From Pipra filicauda (lineage: Eukaryota; Chordata; Aves; Passeriformes; Pipridae): a stretch of DNA of 64,000 nt. Positions 1 through 13,900 of this stretch are shown here, piece by piece. The stretch is taken from contig NW_024104616.1 in assembly GCF_003945595.2 (NCBI RefSeq), positions 186,001-250,000 on the forward strand, given 5' to 3'. Made by a program: the position numbers and the translations under genes. Numbering within the stretch: the first letter of the stretch is position 1; the number at the start of each line of letters is the position of its first letter. Below the pieces are notes generated by a model. That model did no database searches. It worked only from the letters and a program-made list of their open reading frames with translations, and was not told the origin of the DNA.

Positions 1-1845
1 AAAAACAGTAATTGCTTATTAAAGAATGGAGTTGCAGTGGTGCATGATACTTTCATTGATTTGTTCTCCTGGAATCTTGGACATCTGTGTTTAGGGTATT
101 CCTCCAGCATTTAGAGGAATTTAATGGGAAGTATCATAATTAGGAAGTATCATTATGTAAGAAGGAGGAAAGAAGGCAAGGAAAACTTTTATTTTCACTC
201 CTAGATTGTCTGCTTTTATACAAGCAAAAGAGGAAATTAAAGAGAAATAACAATATCTTTGATTTCAGAAAAGTGAAGGACATCATTTCAGTAATGGAAG
301 CTTCAAGGCATTCTAACTTAATAATAAAATAATATATGGAAAGAAACCACACCGAAGTCTTGTCTTCAGATCAGAACAGTGTCAGGTTTTTGTGTTTCAA
401 CTGATAAAATTCGAAAAAGCTTTTGAAATTTTGTAGTGCCACAACTCAGAACTGTTACAGAATAAATGTAACTGTTACAGAATAAATGTTGGAAAAATTT
501 GCAGCTGCTGCCTGTAATCACTGTCTTTTGAAGATTGTGTGGACAACAGAAATTAGCATTACCTGTTTCATGACTATAGTTACGGACCTAATTTGAGTAT
601 TCACAGTTTGATGTATATAAGACTTGAGGTTTTGATTTAACTACAGCAAAGGAACAAATGTTCAGTCAACTATTATAGAACAGAGATTGTAAGAGTCAGA
701 CTGTTTTGTTTGAAGGATACTCAAATACAAATCAAATTGTTACTTATGCATATGCAAAGAAAGGCCATATGGAAAGAAGTGTGTTAACACACTTCTCATA
801 AGGGCAGAAAAGTTTTGGACGGTTTTGTTGGAAAAGTGCTCAGTTGAATTTCACCTGCTGTCATTCATTAATAAATCTAAATGAAAAAGGCTTGAGGCTG
901 ACAGCAAAATTACAGTTCTAGGACACATTGCCATACAAAATAATCTTTTTAAAATAATGAATAATTTAGGTTGTAGAGAAGGACGGGTATCCTTGTTATT
1001 CACTAAACTGCTCAGAGTAAAATTTTTGAGCATTCTGAGGTGCGAGTTCTGAATTATTAATATTCTGGAATGACGTTTTGAAAGATCAGATTTTTCTGGA
1101 CAAACATAAGATATCCAAAAGACAATAGGAAATTTTGCTTTACATGTTGACTAAGTGATTTTGTTTCTCTATGCCAAGGCTTTATCACTATCATATTGAG
1201 GGCTTTAATTAGTTTATAATTGTCATTTGACTGCTTTGAAAAAGCAAATCCAACCAGAACTGTTATATACCTTTTTTAAATGTATATTTAAATATTTTGT
1301 GCATAGTATTGTTTAGGAAAGCCTAACTTTACAGAGTGGATTTAAAAGAAAAAACTATTTGTTAAAACTGTTTGTTAAGCCCAGGACTGTATTTCAAAAC
1401 CAAAATTAATCTTTGAAATAGGGAGGGAGAATCTTTTTCCCTGTTATATTAATGCAGAAATATCTATTGGAACAGTTTTACTTGTTTTTGTGATGCATTT
1501 AACATTGCTCTGTTTTTATCAAGATACATGGTTGGCCTTGGAAGAACATAGCAATTATTACCTTTCTGTTATTTAAAAGGCATCTAGTCAAAAGAAACGT
1601 TCCAGAAAAATGCTTTTAATACTTTTTACCAAATAAAAATATTCTAAAGGGCTAACACTGAGGCATTGCCTCCAAAATATCCTCCATGGTTTCTTTGATT
1701 GCTTTATCATAATAGCAAAAGTAATGTTTCCTTTATTGCTTTATCATAAACTGTTGTACTTATTCTATACCAAAAATCAGTCAGTCATTTGTTTTAGTGT
1801 CATTTTATATTTTGTGAACTTACTTTAACTTAATCTACCATCTAG
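1..1845 (+). other. Intron upstream of the first exon (partial)
   Basis: AT-rich intron sequence with no convincing exon on either strand. It holds a 20-base tandem duplication at 451-489. A 15-base motif (ttgctttatcataa-type) also occurs twice near 1698-1750. The previous exon of the gene lies outside the window. Confidence 0.8.
451..489. repeat. 20-base tandem duplication (two copies)
   Basis: actgttacagaataaatgta is followed at once by a second copy that is identical for 19 bases. It is a local duplication in an intron, with no function visible. Confidence 0.9.
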
Positions 1846-1988
1846 GAGTGAGTATGATGGAGATCTGCAATCACAGCTGTTGAACAAAGCTAATGAAGAA
1901 GACAAAAATTGTAGCAGAGCTCTTTCTGTCGTGAGTGCTGTTGTTCGAGCAGCCAAAGACTTGTTACACAGGGCTCTTGCTGTAGATG
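1846..1988 (+). CDS. MYCBP2: MYCBP2 exon 1 of window (helical segment)
   Basis: Acceptor is ctag|G and donor is GATG|gtaagg. The first base completes a codon begun in the upstream exon, and the last base begins the next Ala codon. It encodes residues 1-47, starting SEYDGDLQSQLL and containing the helical stretch VVSAVVRAAKDLLHRA. It lies after the second PHR domain of the family. I expect an amphipathic helical segment, with no catalytic role visible. The acceptor reads tagGAG, so a 3-base shift is formally possible, but a GAG acceptor is disfavoured. Confidence 0.93.
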
Positions 1989-4900
1989 GTAAGGCTTGAG
2001 AAAATTTACCTTTCAAAACTTTTCAGTTTGCTAGCAACCAGTAATAGTAGAATACAACTGCATCCCAGAGTTGTGATGTTTATCTTTTTCTTTCCAAAGA
2101 ATATTTCTTTCCAAATATTTTTCTAACCTTTCATTCCTATAGGTATCAGACTGTGTAACTTTATGTCATTGAGTTGCACTTGAGATATCATAGATAGATA
2201 CCTCATATAAATTTGCTCATCAATTTAGCAAGTATTGTATTAAAGCTGGTAAGATTCTTTGTTTCCAAAAGGTCTTCCATGTTGGGTTATTTGCAAATTT
2301 TATGCATGTTTTGCACAGTGGTGGTAGTCAGCAGGACTGGTGAATGTAAAGAATTTGTAAGCACTTAAATATCCATTTTTGAAAAATGTAGACATTAGCC
2401 ATTGTAGTAAAAATGTCCAGAATATTACAGAGTGCTATAAAAATTGATTTGAAGAGCTAGGAGGACTTCGTTGTGCTAACTTTTATACCATAGAAAATAC
2501 GAACACGACTTCACAAAACGTCAGAGAATGCAATAAAATAATGCTCTAACAGAAGGAAATTTTTGAACACAGAACTGTATATAATGATATGTTTATCTTG
2601 GGTTAACTTGGCAGATTCAGAATTTGAGAATGCCTAGATAAGGAAAACAATTCAAAGTGAAAATAAAAGTTTTAACTTGCAAGAAGCAAACCAGAAAAAT
2701 AAGATGTGTTTTGAACAATGCTACATTTATTCATAATACCTGTGTTTTAATTATCTTTATTTAGCTGAAGACATTCCAGAATTGCTCAGCTCTTCCAGTC
2801 TGTTTTCCATGCTGCTTCCCCTCATAATAGCCTACATAGGACCAGTAGCAGCAGCTATTCCCAAGGTATGCCCCTCAACAGAAATTGCTGAAGAAATGTG
2901 TGAATGCTATGCAGCGAAAAGGTTTACTCTGAGATTCCAAACGTCTTGATGTCTTACGATTTTATGAATTAATGGTTTATATTTGACCACTTTGACTCAT
3001 TATGAATTTTCTGAGAGTCAAGAATTTTAAAAACATGTAATGACTTTTTTTAACTTGAATTGAAAATATTACAAAAAAAACATTAAGGAGACAGAAAGAA
3101 ATATGACAGGCTTTACCAGTAGTGAAAGACAAGGCATTAGAAGGATGTCATTTACAGGTCATTGATGAACACAGATGGTATAAAATGTTCTTTTATGTTA
3201 TATAAATTCTATTTTTATAGTAAAGAGCAAAAGCATTTGCTCATAAATTAATATTATTTCTACCAAATTTAGAGATGGGAAGATGTCAGCTCTAAGTAAA
3301 AGAATCTTATTTTCCAGTGGCAAGTGTTTTGCTTTAGAAGTGTTCCATTCCTTTGAAAATGTCTTAAAGATTACAGGGAACAATGCAAAGCATAACATTA
3401 CATGTATTAAAATAACTATGTCATTACAAAGTATAACTGAACTATGACTTCAGTATGGTATTTGCTTTCCATCAACTCATGCTTACTTGTTGTTACTGTC
3501 CAGGTTTTTTAGTAGAAGCTGTTTTAGTGAAAATATCCCTCAGCTGTATACACATTCTTGTGTCAGCTTTGGCGAGTCTCCGTGAGGAGTATTTGAGATT
3601 AATGTAGCGGTGATTCTTCTGTCGAGATTGTGTCGATGCAGAATTGAAAAATGAATAAATTAATTGTAGCTAATGATATTCTGAGAATATCCAAACAACT
3701 GTTGTAGAGAAATGGAAGTTTGAGGGAATTGTTTTCACCAAGTTATAATACTTTATTGCATGTGGTCTTATGTTACAGGTTGCTGTTGAGGTCTTTGGCC
3801 TAGTACAACAGCTACTTCCTTCTGTGGCAGTTCTGAATCAGAAATATGCCCCTCCAGCTTTTAACCCAAATCAATCTACAGACAGCACCACTGGAAACCA
3901 ACCAGAGCAAGGGCTTTCAGCTTGTACTACCTCCAATCACTATGCTGTTGTAGAAAGTGAGCACCCCTATAAACCTGCCTCTGTTACACACTATAAGGTG
4001 AGCACAATTTCTAAGTGCATGGGTAGTTTCTTAAAAACTTGATATGTAGGTTTTCTTGAGTCAGCATTTACTATCTGAAAAATTGTTGCCATGGATGATA
4101 ATTCATATTTCTAATATAGGAGACAGTTTCCTATGTTATTGCAGTACTACTTCCTGGACAAAACTCTTTCTCCATTAAGTATAGTGGAAACTAGTGAAGT
4201 TTTAACTCCCTAACTCAGGTATATACTTTAAGTCCCTAAATTTGGTTAGTCTTAGATTTTCCTACTGTCATGCACAGTTTTTTTTCCTCTAACTGTACAG
4301 ATTGTAGAAGTTCAAAGTCTTTATGTATACGTTATATAATCAAATATTAGACTTTCTTACCTAACGCTAAAACAGTGTTTTGTAAAATTATTTTATGTCA
4401 ATTCTAGTTGAATTAATATTAATAAACATCAGTATAGAAGGGATGGTTTTTTCTAGGTGAGTAAAGCTCTCAGGCATAAATTACATGTCTGAGAGATAAA
4501 TCCCTTATTTCTGTTATTGAAATAATGAGCTCTGCAGTCACATTGATACCACAACTCTAAATCCAGAGGTAGCAAACTTGTAATCAAGAGCCTGAAGAGG
4601 TCATCGGTTACTATTCCACTGTTCCACTTGCTTGTACTGTGAGATAGCAAGACATCCACTGCAGAAAATATAGCTTCCGTCTGATCATCCTGATGCAATA
4701 GTGCTTGTTGTTGTCCTTAAAGTTTATGGAGCTCATCAGAAGCCTTGGGTTTAGTGGTTACTGTGTTTGAATTTCTGTGGCTATATGCTATTGTACTGCA
4801 GGCCATATTCCCAAATGTGATTCAGCTGCTCTGTACTTTTCTAGGATTGCAGATATTCAGTATGTTTATTGAAGTTTGAGTTTAAAAAGGTATATGAGAG

Positions 4901-7900
4901 CTCAATGTTCATAGTAGTCTGTGATTGTTTTGTTTCATGAACCTGTGCAGAGTTCTTAAAAACAATCACTAGTGGTGTTGGCACAAATACTTAATCCGAA
5001 TATTAAGTTATAATACAGGATTATAATTGAGTAAGGTGTTAAAGCATTTCAGGTGTATATGAAGTTCAGGTGTATATGGAGTTCAAAGAATAGGTTAGGT
5101 TAATGTTATTTAAAGCATATCAAAACAGTCGTAACAGAATTACTTGATTAAATCACTTTGTAGACTAAAGAGTTAAAACTAAAAGGAAACTAAATAAATA
5201 TTACAAAAACCTCCAACAACACCCAAAACTTGGACATAATTAAACTATTGCTTTGTTTTAGGTGACTTTTCCTGAATGTGTCAGGTGGATAACAATAGAG
5301 TTTGACACTCAGTGTGGCACTGCTCAGTCAGAGGATGTTCTTCGTTTACTAATTCCTGTCAGAATTGCACAGAGCCTGGGATTTGGACCAAAGCATGCTT
5401 CTGTTCATGAAAACCTTAATTCATGGATAGAACTGAAAAAATTCTCTGGATCTTCAGGATGGCCTACCATGGTATTAGTATTGCCAGGTAATAAATAGAT
5501 ATTGCGATAATTAGTAGTAATGTGAGTTACTGAAATAATGAAAAAAAAAGTTGTTTGCTAAGATAATTTTGCAGAAAACTCAAAGTTGAAGTGTCTTTAT
5601 CCAAGCTGGCAATCTGATTATGTTTATGGTAGGTTTCTTGCTTGAAGTGTTAGTCTGCTTTTTTTCCCATGGTTTTAATTCACGTTATATATAAAGCCTA
5701 GGTTTCATATATATGCACGTAGAAGAAACGTGCTAAAAGAGGAGGAATATTTTATTTATTTATTTTGTTTATGCTTTTACTTTTTTAAGGAAATGAAGCT
5801 CTTTTTTCCCTGGAGACTGCGTCAGACTATGTAAAAGATGAAAAAGCTTGTTTTTATGGTTTCAAATGTTACGCAATTGGATATGAATTTAGTCCAGGAT
5901 CTGATGAGGTAAGGAAAAAGTGAGATGGTTACAATTGCTACACCTAATTAATTTCTGTTATAAGGCTATTTTTTGAGGGTATAAATATTTGTATTTCCAC
6001 TTCTGACTAAATAACATTAGCAAAGTGTTTTTAGATTAATTTTAAAAAGGTTTTAACATTTTTTGTTACAGATATTATTGATTTGGAATTCTTCAATCGG
6101 GATATTATTGGAATGACTTTTTCTTTGGTTTGTGGCAGTCTGCAAATAGCTAGTGTGGTTTTATCTTGTATGTCAGTGGGATGTAAGATTTCCTAAAATT
6201 CCCACCTACTGTTGCATCAGAAATCCAAAGTTTTGGGGCTCTCAGATACAAAGTGATCAGTATTTTACTGTCACTGCCAATTCAATGCCGAATTTGCATT
6301 ATTTTTCCAGTGCTCGGTTATATCAGAACTCTCAGACTCCCTAGAAATACTTGTGTACATTTAGACTACCTGAGATTTTAACCCGTGGTCTCCTCATCTT
6401 GCCTTTAAGGACAAATTGTTTCCACCACTGTTTATTGCAAAGGGAAGATGAAATTTCTTCATGTCCTTGACCCAGTGCTTTCTTTTGGCTTACTTTAAGA
6501 GACTAGTGAAAATGCTTAATATGTTCTATAATAAATCCAGAAAAATAACTCTTCCCTTATCTTGGGAGTCACTGGGCCTGTTGCTTCACATGAACTTCAC
6601 AAGGTCTCCATCTTGCTTACACTACAACCCTCACAGAAGATTTATATAATCTTATTCCTGGATTTTGTTCAAGCTAAATCATGTCTTCAGATTTTCAAAA
6701 TGTGAAGTTCTTTGGAATTTCGTAACTTATCGGATAAGAAAACGTACTGTAAGATTATTAGCTATGGTGGTCTCATTTGCTTTCAGCAAAATCAGATCTA
6801 TAAATTCTACAGATTATCTAACTGTTGTGTGTTTGAATAATAATTTATGCTTAAGCAAAAAAAAACATGCAGGTGTTTGTATCATTCATTTTCTTTAAAG
6901 CATTTATGAACAAAGCTGCTGGCATGTTTTGACCTCTCAGTGCTAAAACATGCTAGCCAATGTATTATCCCCTAAAGAAAAGCCTTAAGTAATTATTTTC
7001 AAACATACCTTTTTATAGCACTAACACTCTAAAGTTTTATATATAGAAAAGCAACTTTTATAGTGTAAAAACTACCTTGCATCTCAGGACTAAAAAACAC
7101 CATAAGTAACTTAAAGTGATTGGACAGACAGTGCAAGGTTGTCATTCTTTTTGCAACTTTGTGGTGAAATTTTCTGAACATTTTCCTGAAGTGTTACCAA
7201 TTATCATATTCAGATATTCTTACTAGGCTACCAGAAGCATGGTAACCCATTTATTAATGGTTTTACCAAGTGGAAATTATTCTAAAAATTTTGGTACACT
7301 GTCCTGTGTCACAGCAAAACATGACAGTATCTGTATGACAAGAAATTTATTGCTGAGAAACTTCAAGCTGGGACAAAAATATTTCTTCACATAAAGCATA
7401 GTTAGGGAAATGCATTCATTGTCCTATTTTCTGGGACACTAATTTTGAGAATTGTTTTAATTTGAAGGGTATTATTCAGCTGGAGAAAGAACTGGCAAAT
7501 TTAGGAGGATCATGTGCAGCAGCTTTGATGAAGAAAGATCTAGCACTTCCTATTGGTAAGTCCTACTCAGAGGACATACTTCCTTACTTCATCATTGTTC
7601 ATGTCAATGTTTTCTGAATTTATACTACATTTAAATAATATTGTTGCTTTTAGTTAGAGATAATAATACAAAATTGGTTCTTAAAGCTAAATTAATCAAA
7701 AAAGATAATAAAGTGAGGGTGTTTTCTGCTTACATCTTTCCCTTCATGTGCATATGGGGAGGAGGGGAAACCTGGTCATTTAAATCTGAATGATTTAAAT
7801 CCACAGGTAGTGTATCAGTGTATGAAATGTGTCTCACAGTTTCCTCGTGGTACTTCACAAATGTGCAGGTATCATCTTTGTGTTTCTCTTTCACCATCTT

Positions 7901-10900
7901 TTCTCCCCACACTCCATACCTTTCTGAATGAAAAAAATACCTGCAGCATTGAATTGCAAAAGTTAAAATTACTGCTTAAAACTGAAAGTGACCCTTGCAT
8001 CTATAAACCTTATAGCTAAAAATATTTCTAAATTATAGCTTTTTTTACAATTAAAGAAGAAATTACATACTTTTACAGCAGATGCAGTAAATAAAGGTTC
8101 ACAGTAACCCAAATGCAATTTAAAATGTAAGGAAAAGTAAGAGTTTATGAACAGTATTGCATATGAAGATTGAATTAGAACTTCTAATGTTGCAGCCATA
8201 GTCGGTGTAATATAATTTCTCCTAAACAGCATCCATATATAGGAAGAACAGGTTCATAATATATAATAGGATATCTTTTTGATAATTTTAATTTAGGAGT
8301 GCAAACAAGAGCTCAGGCACAGTTAATGAGACTGGAAGTGTGTATTAATGAGCCAGGAGAGCATTGGTCAGTGTACAGTTATAATCACTAAACCTGCTTT
8401 GAATTTTTTTATCCCAATATTTTGCTTGTGTATTTGAATGCACAAATTTCTTACTTTATGTTGCAAGTAGGCACTTCAATTGCACTGGTAGATCTGTATT
8501 TCACTCTCAAAAGTACAGGCAATTCTATAGTTGAAATAGTGCCCTCATCTCGGCCTCCAAACTCCTTAGTTTTGTTGACTTCCCCAGCACCTTTTTGCTG
8601 CAATTGAAATGGTTCTCAAATATACTGTATTACTGACATTCCTAATCTGCAGAGCCCCCATTCCTAATCTGCAGAGCCCTGTCATCTTTTTTGTGGAATA
8701 ATGTCCTTTAAGAAAAGCCTATGTAGAGTCATACAGTCAATAATCACATAAAAGACTTTCTTGTAATGCATACACACAGGAAGGCCCTTTTTAGTAGACT
8801 TTTCATAGTTTATTTTGTAATTTCTACAGCTTTACCTTTTTTTCTGTGTTTGGATGTATGCAAGCTAAAGAAAGTAACCTAAGAAAAAGGCTCACTCCAT
8901 GAAATAAGTAGCAACTTAACTTGCATTGCCTCAGCTTCGGCATTTGGAACTTCGGTATCTGTAGCTAAGCTAGTAGCTCTAACCTTCTTTTAATTTAGAC
9001 ATATTCAGAGGATGGTTCATCTTGTCCTAAGATGAAAATGTAAGAAAAATGAAAGTCATCACCCAAAGGATGCACCTGTTTTCCTTCATTTGCTGTAAAG
9101 CTATCTTGTAATACCTAAGTCAGAGCTCATTGTCTCATTCTTCTTTGCCCAAGAGCAGGTGAGGTAAATCCTGCTCCATTTCCCAGCTCCTCTTTAGACC
9201 TCTGGATCCAATTAAGTACTCATAAAACCTGGAAATTTTAATGAAGACAATAAGAAACTTCATGAACCTTCTGTCAAGGCAAATAGGATGATTGAACTGA
9301 TTTTTATGGCTTGTTACTGGCATCCTTGTAGGATCCTTCTATCTTCAACTTTATTTGCGTGATTTATCTTGGTGTATTGTCTTTTGAGAGCTTGTCCTTT
9401 ACAAAGAGGTACCTTACTTTTTCGTAGTTGTTGTAGTGGGTATATTCAGTGTGCAAGTAGTCAAATATTTGTCTCAGTATTACTCTAGAACCATTAGGAA
9501 AAAAAAGTGTTTTGAAGAAGACCAGGAAGCTTTTAACCTTTTTTTCTCCAAAGGAAGATAGACCAGAGAAGTGATTCCTTCATATATTAGGAAAACTATC
9601 TCTGAGAGTACACTCAAATACTGTTTGAGTTACCATGTTCAAAAGGTCACTCTTTCTCCTTGCCAGTTGTCCAACACTTAAATTTAAGATACTTCTTAAA
9701 TTTAAGAGACAGATCTGGTCTATGATCAAGCTCTAACTTAAACAGCAGTGTGGAATTGATTGTGTATTTAACATTATTTCTTAATTGTTTCAAATTTAGT
9801 AGAAATTGTTTCTGAGGGCAGAATTTTTATACATCCTTATTTCTTTGAATTTTAAAAATACCTTGGGACTTGATTCCTTCTTATTTCTCTTTCTTTCTTC
9901 TGACTAGTAGAATTGCCTGACACATTTTTGAGAAAGAGTAGAAATATGGTAACCTCATCTGTTTTACTATTCTGTTAAAAGGCTGTGTTTGGCAATTCTG
10001 GTCAACGTGGAATCAGACTTTCAAGTTGTATTTGTGAGAAAGAAATATGATGTAATAGTATGTATTTGGGTTTTATCTTATAGGAGAAATCAGAATTTAC
10101 AAAATTGTATGAAGTTTATCAAGTTTTTAAATAATTTCACTTAGGTAAGCTCCTAAAAGGGAGCAGTTGGTCCTCCTTGGTACTGCTTCCCAGAAACTAT
10201 TTTTACTTTCCAAAATCTTTATCTGAATGTATCTATTTGCATCCAAAGATTTGCCATACATACTGTCTTGGAGATAAGAAGACAAGCACCAAATTTTTGT
10301 TGTACGTAATGTCTACTGTTCATTTGTGTGTGCACTGAACTACACAGTACTGCATGTTTACTATGTTACTTGAAAACATTAATATTTCAGCTACTGGTTG
10401 AACATTGTGACATAGCATTATGCAAACCTAAATTTTATCATGTAAAAAGCTTCACAAACCAGAACTGAATTTCATATTTTATTATATGTAGATAACTGTC
10501 AATATTACTGTTATATTTTTACAGCAGGTAATGAATTTGAAGAGGATCTTGAGATAGTTGAAGAGGCCGCCTTACAGGTAAACTGCGGCTTTTTATCTTT
10601 TGCTGCATACTTGATCACATAGTTGCACTGAAACTCTTTGACTGCTGTAGAAGAAAATAATTTATATGGTTTTTACAATAGAATAGAATCCAGCTTGTAA
10701 TGAAACAGTTTATGAAAGTCTTACAGAAGTTTAGTGTTTCCATTAAATCTTTTTTTATAATAAATCTATGTAGGAAAAAAAATTGATAAAATATATAGAA
10801 AGTTAGATGACAAAATATTTCAAAATATCTAAGTGTTTGGCATAAGTTGCGCTATTTAGCAAATTTTAAATGTTACCAAAATTAATCTGTCACGTATCTT

Positions 10901-13900
10901 TGTAATTAGAGAAATAAAATAACTTCTTCAGTTGAGTGGTAACGCTAATCAGGTCCCAAATAATGTGATTGCAGTTGTTCTGGTTTGTTGATGACATTTT
11001 GTTGGTTTTGATGGTAGCTAACGCTGGTCAGTAGCTCCCCATGTATAGCCTCAGCAGATGATGAACTATGAAAAAAGGAGTTTTCGCGTTCTCTCTCCTT
11101 CCTAGTTATTTTCACAGCAACTGTTTTGAAATTCGGTTATCACAGTACTTGGTAGAAAAAAGTATCAGTGCTACAGTCTGACACCATTGCATAGGCCTCA
11201 GATAACAGACTAGTAATAGAAATTGACTAGGAGGAATCAGATGTTCCTTGGAAGAGATATTTTTGTCATCAGTCTGTTCTTGGGCACACCATATTCTAGT
11301 TCAAAATTTGAGCTAGGAGTGTGCATGCAGTAAGAGATCTGCCTTTCTCTATGCTGTATTCCTAGCCTTTTATTTTCTTTTGAAACATGCTCATTAGTCA
11401 CAATTTCAGAACAGCTTTCTTCAGTCTTCTGCTCACAAATCAGCAGTTAAGGATATTTTTAACATGTTACTTTGTTCTGTTCTCCAGAAATTCTCCCTCA
11501 ACTCAAGGTCACTTAATCTCTTTTGGCGTAAATTATTGGTTAATGAACTGGGCTATGGCTTTTTTTTAAACTTCATCAGAGTAAAGTTTATTCTTCTCCT
11601 CCTTGAATGGTTTTCGATGCCCAAAATGTCTGTACCAATGTCAGTGTTGTGTTATGGGAATAACATGTAAGTTACTGAAAAGCTGGCTTATGTCTCCATC
11701 CTTTCACCCCCAACCTCTACCAAAAAAAACAGGTGTGCAAATCTCACTCGGGCATTCTTGGGAAAGGCTTGGCACTATCTCACTCACCAACCATTCTGGA
11801 AGCTCTTGAAGGAAGTCTTCCACTGCAGGTGCAAAGCAATGAACAGTCATTTCTGGAGGATTTCATTGCTTGTGTACCAGGATCAAGTGGTGGACGACTT
11901 GCAAGGTAAAACTACACTGTTGCTTGTGTATATGACTAGCTATAGAACTGTAATAGCTATTTGAAAATAGCTATTTGTTAAATAAAACTGTATGGCTGTA
12001 TTGTTTCCATAAAACATGTATGTATTCAGACTTTCTGCATCTTGTCTTAGCTGGAAGTCATATTTGTACAGAGTAAGAATTTCTTTTTGGGGGGCTATAA
12101 GAGATTTTAATCTTAGGTGGTTCTATTTGCCATAGGTGGCTTCAGCCAGATTCATATGCTGATCCGCAAAAGACATCATTGATTTTGAATAAGGATGACA
12201 TTCGATGTGGTTGGCCAACTGTGATTACAGTACAAACAAAAGACCAGTATGGGGATGTTGTTCATGTTCCCAATATGAAGGTAATTATTGTAATATTGGC
12301 TGTTCATCTGCTTGATTGTGCTGTCTTTTAGTTTTTGTTGTAGGTGTTCCACAGAACACTCTTGTATAGAGCAGAAAGTGGCATTTGTAAATTCAGTGTA
12401 GTCAGACTTTTTTACCACTAAATCCACAAAATTATTGCATTCTGTTTTATGCCAACACCATTTCATGCGATTTATACCTTGTCTGTAGAGAGCTACACAT
12501 GTGCAATTGGGGAAATAATCAGTCATAAGTGGTGTTTGCTGGTGATGATGTGTTAAGGTGACAAGAATCCATAGACTTTGTGATGAAAAAAAAGGAACCA
12601 GAAGCACATTGATGGACCATCTTATTTTATTTTAGACTAGAACAGTACTTTTCCCTTTTCTGTTTCTAATATTTGGAAGTTCCTGTAGTGTTTGCAATTA
12701 GTAAAAATAACTAGCAAAAAGTAGGGTTCTTGGATTTGCCTTCATGCTCTTCAGTTAATCACTGAATACTGGAAAGAAAGTGTTCTTGACAGCCTTAGGT
12801 AGAGTTAGAAGAACTTTGGACATTTTGGAGTAAAACCTTTGTATAGGCTGCTTGATTTAAAGTAGCAAAGCAATGCAAACAAAACAAATTAAACACAAAA
12901 TGGTTTTTTTGTAGTTCTGATAAATTAGGCTATTTCTGTGTTTTAAAGCTGATTGTTACTGTGAGGTAGTTCAAGCCCTAAAGTAGATGAAGTACCATTT
13001 ACAAAAGCATGATTCTTTTGATAAAAGCTCTCAAATTTATTCTTCGCATATGATGTTATAATTGAGTTACCTTACAGTGAGCTGTAAACTTAATAATAAA
13101 ACAGGGGTTCTACAACAGTAGCACAAGAATCATCTTAGTCACAAAAACAGCTTGAGTGAAACTTTTATGTGTGGTTACTGACTTAAATTTGTGACAGAGG
13201 AAGTGGAAAACTCTGAAGTAGTGATTTTATCATATCGGTCAGGAAAAGGATATGTCAAAATGTTAGCAAATGTAGGATGAGTAACATATAAACTTACAAA
13301 CTTATTTTCCAGGTAGTCTGCCTGTTTTTCCTCAGAAAGCTGTGTAAAGTACTTCATTACCTTCAGTAATGGAGGTCTGTGGTAGCTCTGGGGAAAAAAA
13401 TCAGTTAAAATATGCATTGAAGAGCACAGTGTAAATGTACAGTGCTGATGTAGTAAGACAGCAGAGCAAGGCAAAATCCATTCTGGCCACTGGTGATCCA
13501 GATCTGTCAGTCCCTGACGATTCCCTCTGAAACCTGTGCACTCATTTGGAAGGCTCTCTTTCTGCTTTGTAGCATTTTCTGTTGTTGGAAAACTTCACCA
13601 TGCATACCAGGCTACTTCCCATGGAGTGCTGTGGGACTGGCAGAACTCCAACCCTTACTGATGGTGTGCCAAATCAGTTGGGTGCTTCTCTCCTGTACAT
13701 TGACATTTTTCGGAGATGCTGTGCTTGGCTTTGCAGATTGTTAAGAATAGATACATTGGGTTTTGGCACAGCTGGATTTACAGTGAGTGCTATAAGCACT
13801 GTACTGTATCAACTGTAAAATAATGTATTTTCTCTCTAAATTGTGTTCTCTATTCCACATCATATTGCAGGTAGAAGTCAAAGCTATTCCTGTTTCGCAG

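Larger units (their letters stand above)
1989..5261 (+). other. Introns 1-3 (1989-2764, 2866-3778, 3998-5261)
   Basis: All three are GT-AG. They are AT-rich and hold no recognised element, except a 17-base tandem repeat at 5048-5081 and an unassigned open stretch on the minus strand at 4453-4698. Confidence 0.85.
10578..13870 (+). other. Introns 7-9 (10578-11732, 11906-12135, 12281-13870)
   Basis: All are GT-AG. Intron 9 contains a less AT-rich patch (about 13490-13745) open in several frames, but without splice sites in phase with the gene. I found no named element. Confidence 0.8.

Noticed and set aside
2811..2865. Transmembrane segment in exon 2 (hydrophobic run)
   Set aside because: The protein family is soluble and the run contains several prolines; a buried helix is more likely.
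12176..12607. 143-codon open frame on the minus strand with a faint look of a mariner transposase tail (LYRQGINRMK...SDYTEF)
   Set aside because: It overlaps exon 9 of MYCBP2 on the opposite strand, the spacing of the supposed motif does not fit the family, and no terminal repeats are seen.
13493..13818. Overlapping + strand open frames as an extra exon
   Set aside because: There is no acceptor/donor pair in phase with exons 9 and 10, and I recognise no family residues.
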